Positions 7,531-15,209 of a stretch of DNA of 32,328 nucleotides are shown piece by piece. The stretch comes from Phycisphaerae bacterium (GTDB lineage Bacteria > Planctomycetota > Phycisphaerae > UBA1845 > Fen-1342). The stretch's first letter is position 1. Each line of letters begins with the position of its first letter. The position numbers were made by a program, and so were the translations under genes. The notes under the pieces were generated by a model. It had not been told where the DNA came from. It did no database searches and saw only the letters and a list, made by a program, of their open reading frames with translations. Location of the stretch: the NCBI GenBank assembly GCA_030612705.1, contig JAUWNI010000035.1:1-32328 (forward strand). The letters are read 5' to 3'.

Positions 7531-9984
7531 TTAGCGCGCGCCCGCGGTCGCCGTTTTCTTCTCGGGGATCTTCTTGTGTTTCGGCTGCAACGCGTGGCGC
7601 GTGTGCTCGATTTCCTCCATTGTGACGGTCTTGCGCAACTCCTCCATCTGGCGCATTACTTCGGCAAACTTCTGCCCTTCCGCGGCGCTGATCCACTCCA
7701 ACTGCAAACGCTCCGGCCGCACGCCGGCCTTTTCCAGCTTGTCCCACAGCCGTTGCATGCGCTTCGCCGTCTGCCGGTTGGCGTTGATGTAATGGCAGTC
7801 GGCGTAATGACAACCCGAGACCAGTACGACCGGCGCGCCGCAACGGAACGCCTCGAGCACCATCTCCTCCGAGACGCGCGCCGAGCACATCGTCCGCACC
7901 ACGCGGTTCGAGGCCGGGTACTGGATGCGGGAGATGCCGGCCATATCGGCGCCGGCATACGAGCACCAGTTGCAGGCAAAGACGACGACCTTGTCCTGCG
8001 GTTCGAGCTCCAGAAGCGCGCGCACCTGGGCAATCAACTGGTCGTCAGTAAAGTGCCGCATCGTGATCGCGTCGAACTGGCAGGTGGCCCCGCACGCCCC
8101 GCAGCCCGCGCAGGCCGCCTCCACAACCACGGCGACCTCGCCTTTCTTCCAATTGATCGCACCGTAGGGACATACCGCGGCGCACTGCCCGCACTTCATG
8201 CAGGCCTGTTCGTCGATCCGGCTGGTGATCGCCTCGATCTGGATCCGGCCCGTGTTGAGCAGGGCACCGGCGCGTGAGGCCGACGCACCGGCCTGACAGA
8301 CCGAGTCCTTGATGTCCTTGGGAGCTTCGCAGAAGCCGGCGAAGAAGACCCCGCGGGTCGGCGCGTCCACCGGCTTGAGTTTCGGGTGCGACTCCATGAA
8401 AAAGCCGTCCGAGGTTTTCGACAGCGTCAGCAGCGAGGATATCTTGGCGAGGTCTTTCGGGGGCTGCACGCCGACCGACAGCACCAGTATGTCGAGTTCG
8501 TGCCGTTCCAGGCTGCCCGAGGTCGTGTTCTCGACCGTGACGGTGAGGTTGTGTGTTTCGGGATCTTCCTCGACCTCTCCCGGCAGCCCGCGGATATAGC
8601 GCGTGCCCGCCTCTTTCGACCGCTGGAACATGTCCTCGAACGATTTTCCGGAGGCCCGGATGTCTTGATAGAAAACCGTGTTCTGCACGTCCGGATAGTG
8701 ATCGGCCAGCAGCAGCGTGTCCTTAATCGTGTTCATGCAGCAGATGTTCGAGCAGTAGGGCCGCCCGATCTTCGGGTTCCGCGAGCCCACGCACTGAACG
8801 AAGCCGATCCGCTTGGGACGCTCCTGATCGCTCGGGCGGACGAAGTGGCCGGCCGTGGGTCCGCCGGCACAGATCAACCGCTCGAACTCCATCGAGGTGA
8901 TGACGTTGTCGAAGCGGGTATAGCCGTACTCGTCCATTTCGGTCGGGTCGTAAACATCCAGGCCGATCGCCACGATGATCGCTCCGATCTCGCGCGTCAG
9001 AATCTCGTCGTGGTCGTCGTAGTTGATGGCGTTCTGCTCGCAGGCCTCGGCACACTTGCCGCAGGCGATCGGGTTGTTGCCGAGGCAGTCGTTCATGTTG
9101 AGCACGTAGGTGCTAGGCACGGCTTGCGGAAAGGGAATGTAGATCGCCTTGCGGGAGGCGAGCCCGGCCTGAAACTCATCCGGCTTGACGACCGGGCAGA
9201 CCTTGACGCATTCCCCGCAGGCATTACATAGGTTGGGGTCGACGTAGCGGGCCTTCTTACGAATCTTCGCCGTGAAGTTCCCAACGTAACCCGAAACCTC
9301 GGCGACCTCGCTGTAGGTGAGCAGTTCGATGTTCGGATGCCGACCGGCATCAATGGCCTTGGGCCCAAGAATTCATATCGAACAGTCCATCGTGGGATAG
9401 GTCTTGTCGAGTTGCGCCATGATCCCGCCGATGGACGGCTGCTTCTCAACCAGGACAACCTTGTGGCCGGCGTCGGCGAGCTGGAGGGACGCCTCGATAC
9501 CCGCCACTCCGCCGCCGATCACCAACGCCCTCTTGGTGACCGGGACGCTGAGTTCCTGCTGCGGTTGGAGGAAGCGGGCCCGCGCCGCGGCACTGGCGAC
9601 CAGGTCCATCGCCTTGCGCGTCGCGCCTTCCCGATTCCCGGGATGCACCCAGGAACAGTGCTCCCGCAGATTGGCCATTTCCATCAGGTACGGATTCAGG
9701 CCGGCCTCGCGCACGCACTGCCGAAATGTGGGTTCGTGCTGCCGCGGGGTGCAGGAGGCGACGACCACGCGGTTGAGCTTGTGCGCGCGGATCGCGTCCT
9801 TGATCTCGTTCTGTCCCGGGTCGGCACAGGTGTACTTGTTCCGGACCGCGCACACCACGCCCGGCAGGGCCTTGGCAAACACGGTCACGGCGGCGCAGTC
9901 CACGGCCCCGGCGATGTTCAGCCCGCAGTCGCAGACGAACACACCGATGCGAATTTCGTCTTCCAAGGGTTTGGGAGCAACCAC
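7531..9984 (-). CDS. hdrA: HdrA-MvhD fusion, selenocysteine-containing (in-frame UGA)
   Basis: An 817-residue flavin and Fe-S protein of the HdrA family, the electron-bifurcating subunit of heterodisulfide reductase, fused to MvhD. It is read through an in-frame UGA at 9373-9375 as Sec204; conventional callers would give two pieces. Order: N-terminal domain with VCDCG (Cys18, Cys20), SCTPRQHEP (Cys78) and EHCSW (Cys110); FAD motif IGGGVAG at 156-162; CxxU (C201-S-I-U204); inserted ferredoxin (CNACGECVKVCP plus CGKCAEAC, Cys308-315); CVGSR and CSNICC motifs; C-terminal 2x[4Fe-4S] ferredoxin (Cys595-605 and 625-635); MvhD [2Fe-2S]-type domain (Cys671, 674, 700, 725, 730). Start is GTG at 9984 after AAAGGG. 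A bSECIS-like hairpin follows the UGA. It lies downstream of the HdrD-like gene. Confidence 0.92.
9336..9375 (-). promoter_or_regulatory. bSECIS element and Sec UGA codon of hdrA1
   Basis: The UGA is at 9375-9373 on the minus strand. Starting 21 nt after it, 9351-9336 reads GATGCCGGTCGGCATC, a perfect 6-bp stem with a GGTC tetraloop. Bacterial SECIS hairpins lie inside the coding region directly after UGA, with a G/U-bearing apical loop about 16-37 nt downstream, for SelB binding. Here the loop begins at nucleotide 28 after UGA. The E. coli fdhF SECIS also has GGUC in its loop. Confidence 0.85.
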
Positions 9985-10011
9985 TGCAACGCCCTTTCTG
10001 TTTATGGAAGC

Positions 10012-10032
10012 TGTCAGCTATCAGCCATCAGC
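10012..10032. repeat. Heptad repeats (one orientation) at the hdrD/hdrA1 junction
   Basis: Three consecutive heptads TGTCAGC, TATCAGC and CATCAGC. They overlap the 3' end of the HdrD-like gene, whose last codons (KADG-stop) are made of this repeat. The complementary half seen in other arrays is absent here. Confidence 0.6.
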
Positions 10033-11178
10033 TTTTTCCAGCGCGTCAGCCACCAGTTCGGCCACGTCGCGCATCTCGATTTCGATCTCGCTGCCAAGAT
10101 TCGGGTCCTTCATCGCACAGCGGAAGTGAATCTGGCACTTCGGGCAGGCCGTCACCATCATGTCGGCGCCGGTCGCCCGCGCTTCGCGCAGACGTTCCAC
10201 CTGAATCTGCTTGGCAAAACGATCGCAGTTGGACCAGGTTCCTCCCGCGCAGCAGATCGCCGCCGGGCCGGACCGCCGCATCTCGACCAGCTCGATCCCG
10301 GGCAGGGCTTCCAGCATCCGCCGCGGTGCATCGTAAATCCCCAGGTGACGGCCCAGGCGGCATGGGTCCTGAAACGTGACCCGCCTTTTCGCCGGCGGAT
10401 TCGCGTGGAACTTCAGCTTCGGCAAATATTCCGCCAGGTACTCGGTCAGATGCAGAATTCGCGGCGGCTTGCCTTCAAACAGCGGTTCGTAGTCGAGTTT
10501 CCACGTCCGCAGACACTCGGCACACGAGATGACCAGCGTCTCCGCCCCGCGCTCGGCCACCAGCTTGATGTTGTGCCGGGCCAGCAACTCGAAGTTCTTG
10601 CGGTCGCCGTTCCACAACAGATCGTGTCCGCAGCAACGTTCGTCCGGCGAAACAACGGGAGTCACGCCCAGATTGTTCATGAGCCGTACCGCGGCCCGGG
10701 TCGCTTCGAGCGTCGCGAGCTGAAAGTCCGTAAAGAAGGTATCGTAGTACATCGTGCAGCCGGTCCAGTAGAAGACCTCGCCCTGCTTGGGCTCAGTCTT
10801 CAGATCACTGCTCAGCCACTCCAGGCGGTTCTGCTTCGTCCCACCCTTGGCCATCGTCCGCATCACGGATTGCAGTGCGCCGCCGTGCGGGCATTCCGGC
10901 TCGACGCCCTCGCGGAAGGAAAGCTCCCTGAGCTTGCGGACCAGGCCGGTATAGCCGACGTCGGCCGGGCAGCGCTGGTCGCACAGGCTGCACGTCAGAC
11001 AATCGAACAGGCTGCCGTTGTCGATAATCTCGCGTTTCCCCAGATTGGTCGCCAGGACGTGCCGGCGCGGGGTGTAGTTACTGCCGGCCCGCGCGATCGG
11101 GCACGTGGCCGTGCATTTCCCGCAGTCATAGCAGGCCCAGGCCCTGGTCGTCCTGGCGGTTTCCGCAATGTCCGGCAT
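10021..11178 (-). CDS. HdrD-like protein (fused HdrC/HdrB-type Fe-S, CCG domains)
   Basis: A 385-residue soluble protein joining an HdrC-like N-terminus and an HdrB-like C-terminus, as in HdrD, GlpC-type and BamD-type subunits. Two [4Fe-4S] motifs come first: CYDCGKCTATCP (Cys16-26) and CLTCSLCDQRCP (Cys60-70). Two CCG domains follow: Cys141, Cys182-183, Cys219-x-x-222; and Cys273, Cys309-310, Cys345-x-x-348. All cluster ligands are present. The ATG at 11178 is chosen because GAAGGAG is nine bases upstream, whereas the TTG at 11187 touches that site. No transmembrane segment is visible, so membrane quinone coupling would need a partner. It lies between mvhD and hdrA1, each junction carrying heptad repeats. 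The acceptor is unknown. Confidence 0.88.
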   Translation of the reverse strand: MPDIAETARTTRAWACYDCGKCTATCPIARAGSNYTPRRHVLATNLGKREIIDNGSLFDCLTCSLCDQRCPADVGYTGLVRKLRELSFREGVEPECPHGGALQSVMRTMAKGGTKQNRLEWLSSDLKTEPKQGEVFYWTGCTMYYDTFFTDFQLATLEATRAAVRLMNNLGVTPVVSPDERCCGHDLLWNGDRKNFELLARHNIKLVAERGAETLVISCAECLRTWKLDYEPLFEGKPPRILHLTEYLAEYLPKLKFHANPPAKRRVTFQDPCRLGRHLGIYDAPRRMLEALPGIELVEMRRSGPAAICCAGGTWSNCDRFAKQIQVERLREARATGADMMVTACPKCQIHFRCAMKDPNLGSEIEIEMRDVAELVADALEKADG

Positions 11179-11199
11179 CAGCTTCAACTCCTTCAGAGC

Positions 11200-11277
11200 T
11201 TTCAGCTTTCAGCTCTCAGCTCTCAGTCGCGCGGCTTTTGCTGACCGCTGATAGCTGACTGCTGATAGCTGATCGCT
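11200..11277. repeat. Inverted heptad-repeat array, mvhD/hdrD junction
   Basis: Four left-hand heptads (TTTCAGC, TTTCAGC, TCTCAGC, TCTCAGT; 11200-11227) are separated by about 12 bases from five right-hand heptads (GCTGACC, GCTGATA, GCTGACT, GCTGATA, GCTGATC; 11240-11274). This is the longest of the arrays. The core TCAGC/GCTGA of each unit is complementary across the array, giving an interrupted hairpin on RNA. The array also encodes the C-terminal tail of the upstream MvhD. Confidence 0.8.
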
Positions 11278-11814
11278 ATTCGCCAACGGGCTCGGACCAA
11301 GCGCGCGGACCTGATCGGTGAACTCGTTGATGACTTCCGCGAAGCGCGCGCCCTCGGCGGCGCTGATCCATTCCAGCCGCAGACGTCCCTCCTCCAGACC
11401 CAGCAGCTTGACTATGTTCTTCGTCTTCTCGAATTGCTCGAGCGCGCGCTCGTTGCCGAAGACGTAGTGGCAGTCACCGATGTGGCAACCCGAGACCAGC
11501 ACGCCGTCGGCACCCTTTTCGAACGCCCGCAGCACAAACCCCGGCTGGATACGCCCGGAACACATGACCCGGATCATCCGGAAGTGCGGCTGGTGCTGGA
11601 CGCGCGAGACGCCCGCGGTGTCGGCCCCCGCATACGAACACCAGTTGCACGCGAACACAATGATATTAGGGTTCCACGAGGAGCCGCGGGCTTCAGCCCG
11701 CGCGGCGCTGCGATCCGAACCCGAAGCGCCAGCGAGGGCCTCAACCGTCGGCGCGGAGCCGGACCCTCGCTTGCGCTTCGGGCTCGGATGGGAACCGGGA
11801 CGCGCGACCGTCAT
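11209..11814 (-). CDS. mvhD: MvhD-type [2Fe-2S] electron-transfer subunit
   Basis: A 201-residue MvhD/FlpD-family protein, which links an electron donor enzyme to HdrA through an iron-sulfur cluster. Conserved positions are FACNWCSYAGAD (Cys56, Cys59), RVMCSGR (Cys85) and SGCHIGDCHY (Cys110, Cys115), then LRLEWISAAEG. The ATG (11814-11812) overlaps the hdrA2 stop (11813-11811) as ATGA, so translation is probably coupled. Residues 9-50 are foreign to the family: they translate two palindromic repeats inserted in frame (SPKRKRG, EARGSS). The last roughly 20 residues (DQLSAVSYQRSAKAAR) translate the heptad array. The functional core is about residues 50-178. It has cysteine, not selenocysteine. 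Confidence 0.9.
   Translation of the reverse strand: MTVARPGSHPSPKRKRGSGSAPTVEALAGASGSDRSAARAEARGSSWNPNIIVFACNWCSYAGADTAGVSRVQHQPHFRMIRVMCSGRIQPGFVLRAFEKGADGVLVSGCHIGDCHYVFGNERALEQFEKTKNIVKLLGLEEGRLRLEWISAAEGARFAEVINEFTDQVRALGPSPLANSDQLSAVSYQRSAKAARLRAES
11682..11787. repeat. Two palindromic dispersed repeats inside mvhD
   Basis: The first unit (11682-11705) is a hairpin around GCGGGCTTCAGCCCGC. The second has 24-bp arms at 11715-11738 and 11764-11787 that are 22/24 complementary, built on CCCGAAGCGC(A/C)AGCGAGGG. The 21-base arm GAGCCCGAAGCGCAAGCGAGG is repeated exactly at 19189-19209 outside any gene. In mvhD the pair preserves the frame between the start codon and the first cysteine motif. 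Confidence 0.8.
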
Positions 11815-14800
11815 GACACCGGCTCCTCGGCGAAAAACGCGTCGATCATGGCGTATACCTGGCGGTCGGTGAAGTGCTTGGACGTTATCGCGCCACAGGG
11901 GCACCAACTCGTGCACGTCCCGCAACCCTTGCACAGGGCCGCGTTGATGCGAGCCGTGTAGGTGCCCGGTGCGATCTCGATCAGTTGCGGCGCATGAAAC
12001 TGGCATATCTCGACGCACTGACCACACGCGCGGCACTTTTCCTCGTCCACCACCGACACCGCCGGGTCCAGTCTCACCTTCTCGTACGCCAGAAACACCG
12101 AGGCTTTGGCCGCTGCCGCCGAGGCTTGGGCCACCGTATCAACAATGTCCTTCGGCCCTTGAATTGTCCCGGCCAGGAACACGCCCTCGACGGCGGTCTC
12201 GACCGGTGCCAACTCGGGGTGCAGTTCCAGGAAAAAACCGTCCAGTCCCAGCGAAGCCTTGAGTATGTCGTGAAACTTCCGCGTATCCGGCTGTCTGGGT
12301 CGCATCCCCACGCTCAGAATCACCAAGTCGGTCGGAATCTCCAAACCGCGCCCCAGCAGGTCGTCGAAACAACGCACGGCTTCGGCGCGTTCATCACCCA
12401 CGATTTCCGGTTTCTCACCGGGCGGGATGCGGACGAATAGCACACCCATCCCCCGGGCCTGGCGATACATTTCCTCCGCACCCGTGGAGATCGTGCGAAT
12501 GTCCCGATAGAAGATCGTCGTGTCGATACCCCGCCGATGAAGCTCGATCGCCTGTTTGACCGCCGTGGGACAGCAGTAGCGCGAGCAGCCGCTGAAACCC
12601 CGCGGGTCGCGTGAGCCCACGCACAAGATGAACGACGCGCTCTTCGCATTGCGGATTGCAGACTGCGTAATGCGGATTTCTTCCGTCGCTTCCTCATCCT
12701 CGAAGAATGCTCGTTCGAGTTCCTGGCTCGTCACCACGTTCGGTAGCTCGCCGTAACCATACTCACCGGTTGGATCGTATAGATCAGCGCCGATGGCAAG
12801 GATGATCGCCCCGATTGATATTGTTTCGATTGTGGATTCCCCAATCCGAAGCGTTGCCTCGAAGCTGCCCACGAAGCCGGTGATGTTCTCGACCTCCGTG
12901 CGCGGAAGAACCCGCGCACCGCTTTTCTTCAACCGTTCGAGTTTCTGCTCCAGTACCTCGGCCGCCGGTCGCATGTTGGGATAAAGGTGTTTCAGGTTAG
13001 GCGCCGTCAATCGTCCGCCCAGCCGCTCGGTCTTCTCCACCAGCGTGACCGGGAAGCCCTGCTCGGCCAAATCGGTGGCCGCCTGGATGCCGCCGATCCC
13101 CCCGCCAATGACCAGGGCCGCGCGCGTCATCGGCGCTTCACCGGCTTGGAGCGGCTCGAGGTGACGTGCCCGGGCGACGCCCATTCGAATCAGCGTGCGT
13201 GCTTTTTCCAGGGCCTCGATCGGCTGTTTCGAGTGCACCCAGGAGCACTGGTCGCGAATATTGACCATCTCGAGCAGATACGGGTTGAAACCGATCTGGG
13301 CACATGCCTCCCGAAACACCGGCTCGTGCGTGCGCGGCGTGCACGCGGCGACCACCACGCGGTTCAGCTTGTGCTCACGGATCAGATTGACGAGTTCGTC
13401 CTGCCCGTTCTCCGAACAGGCGAACAGGTTGTCCTGGGCCACGATCACATCCGGAATCGTCGCCGCGTGCCGCACCAGATCGTCGATATCCAGTACGCCG
13501 GCAATGTTGGTCCCACAGTGGCACACCAGCACGCCGACCCGCGGCGACCCCGAGAGGTCCAGCGACTCGACCGCTTCTTCCGTCTCCTCCACCCGATGCC
13601 CCACCAGAAACGACTGCGCCCGGGCGGCCACCGCCGAGGCCTGCGCCACCGCATCCGGAATCACCTGCGGGCCTACCGCGCTGCCGCAGACGAAGATTCC
13701 CTCCCGCGTGCTCTCCACGGCGGAAATCGCCGGATCAAGTCGAGCGATGAAACCGTACTCGTCCGTCTCGATGCCCAGCATCTCCGCCAGCTTGATCGCT
13801 CCGTCATTCGGCGCCGCGGCGACCGAGAGCACAACGAGGTCGGCCGGAATGCGCTTCTGCCGGTGCCCCAAGGTGTCTTCCACGAAAACCTCGAGCGTAT
13901 CGTCCTCGGGAACCAGCTCGACCTTGGCGGGACGGCCGCGGACGTACTCGGCGCTCTTCTCATCACGCGAGCGCTGCACGAAATCGTCGAACCCCTTTCC
14001 GAACGCACGCAGGTCGGTGTAGAGGATCGTCACCTCTTCCACCTCGGGATCGTGCTGCCGAACCAGCATCGAGTCCTTCACCGCGTTCATGCAGCAGAAG
14101 CGGCTGCAATACGGCCGGCCACCCTCGCCGCGAGCCCCGACGCACTGGATAAAGACGATCCGCTTGGGGGTCTTCATGTCGGTGGGCCGCACCACGTGGC
14201 CCCGCGTCACGCCCGAGGCGTTCAGCATCCGCTCGAACTCCAGGCTGGTGACCACGTTCGGGAAGCGCCCGTACCCGTAGTTGCCCAGTTTCCGCGCGTC
14301 GAACTCCTGGAAGCCCACCGCGACCAAAATCGCACCGGCGTCGAGCTCGAATTCCTCCGGCTCCATATCGAAGTCGATCGCGTTGACCTCGCACGCCTTG
14401 GCGCAGTGACCGCAAACCAGCACGTTTCGACGATAGTCCGGCCGTTTGCGTTGCTTGAGTTTCTGGATCTTCTCGAATCTCTGACGCTGTTTCTCGCTGA
14501 GCCCCCCCAGAAGATTGAGACAAGCCTCGTGGTCGATCACGTACGCCGCCGGCACGGATTGCGGAAACGGCCGATAGATCGCCTTGCGGGTCTTCAGTCC
14601 GACGTCGAACTCGTTACCCCCGACCTGCGGGCAGACATCCACGCATTGCCCGCAAGCAACACAAATATCCTCACGCACATAACGCGGGTTCTTGCGTACG
14701 CGGACGTGGAAACTCCCCGCCTCCCCCTCGCAGCCGATGACTTCCGCGTTCGTGACTACCTCGATCAGGGGATGCCGACCGACATCCATGGCCTTAGGCC

Positions 14801-15020
14801 CGAGGATTCATATCGAACAGTCCATGGTGGGAAACGTTTTGTCGAGCTGGGCCATGCGGCCGCCCAACGAAGGCGTGTTTTCCACCAGCGTCACGCGGAT
14901 GCGAGCATTGGCAAGGTCCAGGGCCGCCTGTATCCCGGCGATCCCGCCCCCGATGACCAGTGCCCGCTTATCCGTCACCGGCTCAACCACGTTGTCCTGT
15001 TCCACGGGCTGAGCATCCAC
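11811..15020 (-). CDS. hdrA: Tandem HdrA (HdrA-HdrA'), selenocysteine-containing (in-frame UGA)
   Basis: A 1069-residue protein made of two HdrA units, read through UGA at 14808-14810 as Sec71. Unit 1 (about 1-480) starts at the FAD domain (VIGGGIAG), lacks the usual N-terminal CxCG domain, has CxxU (C68-S-I-U71), an inserted ferredoxin ([12 protein letters not shown], Cys120-130; CGHCAKAC, Cys203-210) and CVGAR/CSRFCC. Unit 2 (about 495-1069) has [23 protein letters not shown] motif IGGGIGG, CVGSR/CSRYCC and a terminal 2x[4Fe-4S] ferredoxin, but no CxxU/CxxC and no inserted ferredoxin. The start is GTG at 15020 with GAGG upstream. The gene ends in TGA overlapping mvhD. The layout resembles BamE of class II benzoyl-CoA reductase. 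A heptad repeat is inserted near residues 782-792. Confidence 0.92.
12648..12675. repeat. Second heptad family inside hdrA2
   Basis: Four imperfect heptads (ATTGCGG, ATTGCAG, ACTGCGT, AATGCGG) lie inside the coding region and are translated within [12 protein letters not shown], just before the conserved FILCVGSR motif of unit 2. Unit 1 and hdrA1 have a short basic linker here instead, so this is an in-frame insertion into a surface loop. Confidence 0.65.
14771..14810 (-). promoter_or_regulatory. bSECIS element and Sec UGA codon of hdrA2
   Basis: The UGA is at 14810-14808. Beginning 21 nt later, 14786-14771 reads GATGTCGGTCGGCATC, a 6-bp stem with one G-U pair and the same GGTC loop as in hdrA1, at the same distance. 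Relative to hdrA1 a C has become U in the left arm opposite G, so pairing is kept. The encoded residue changes from Ala to Val, which argues that RNA structure is under selection. Confidence 0.85.
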
Positions 15021-15033
15021 GCTTTCTTACCTC

Positions 15034-15054
15034 TTTCAGCTATCAGCTTTCATC
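15034..15054. repeat. Left heptads of the korC-hdrA2 junction
   Basis: TTTCAGC, TATCAGC and TTTCATC in tandem, overlapping the region just 5' of the hdrA2 ribosome binding site. The complementary right-hand heptads lie at 15182-15209, on the far side of two 36-bp hairpin repeats, as if those repeats had been inserted into the array's spacer. Confidence 0.6.
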
Positions 15055-15058
15055 TCTA

Positions 15059-15154
15059 ATGTAGCGGCCGGCGCCTCGCCGGCCGAACTGTCACAGCCGG
15101 GGGCGGCTGTGCTAAACGATGTAGCGGCCGGCGCCTCGCCGGCCGAACTGTCAC
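15059..15154. repeat. Two identical 36-bp direct repeats, each a GC hairpin
   Basis: Bases 15059-15094 and 15119-15154 are identical (ATGTAGCGGCCGGCGCC... ending GAACTGTCAC), with 24 bases between. Each contains a GGCCGGCG/CGCCGGCC palindrome. The inverse copy lies at 6490-6516. The 24-base interval has its own small hairpin (AGCCGGGGGCGGCT). Confidence 0.8.
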
Positions 15155-15163
15155 TTGATCCTC

Positions 15164-15209
15164 TCTCAGTCGCCTGTAGTCGCTGAAAGCTGACCGCTGA
15201 TTGCTGACT
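15164..15209. repeat. Right-hand heptad array at the 3' end of korC
   Basis: One left-type unit (TCTCAGT, 15164-15170) and four right-type units (GCTGAAA, GCTGACC, GCTGATT, GCTGACT; 15182-15209). The array encodes the last residues of KorC (QSAISGQLSATTGD). Confidence 0.7.

Noticed and set aside
9373-9375. hdrA1 as two pseudogene fragments or two separate genes (9984-9373 and 9120-7531).
   Set aside because: The frame is continuous, family residues flank the UGA directly, a SECIS hairpin follows, and the paralogue shows the same arrangement. The second piece has no RBS of its own that makes sense.
9337-11244. A 635-residue plus-strand open frame opposite hdrA1 and the HdrD-like gene.
   Set aside because: Same reason: shadow of conserved minus-strand genes, with arginine/histidine-rich composition typical of antisense translation.
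14808-14810. UGA read as Trp or Gly by an alternative genetic code.
   Set aside because: UGA is used as a normal terminator in the same operon (hdrC, korA, hdrA2 itself, the HdrD-like gene). Only the two CxxU sites are read through.
12987-15059. A 690-residue plus-strand open frame opposite hdrA2.
   Set aside because: It is the antisense shadow of a GC-rich coding region. It has no family motifs and the minus strand carries the conserved Fe-S and FAD motifs.
15059-15154. CRISPR array (two 36-bp repeats with a 24-bp interval).
   Set aside because: Only two repeats, each internally a GC hairpin, with an inverted copy at 6490-6516 and no cas gene in the window. They are dispersed palindromic repeats.
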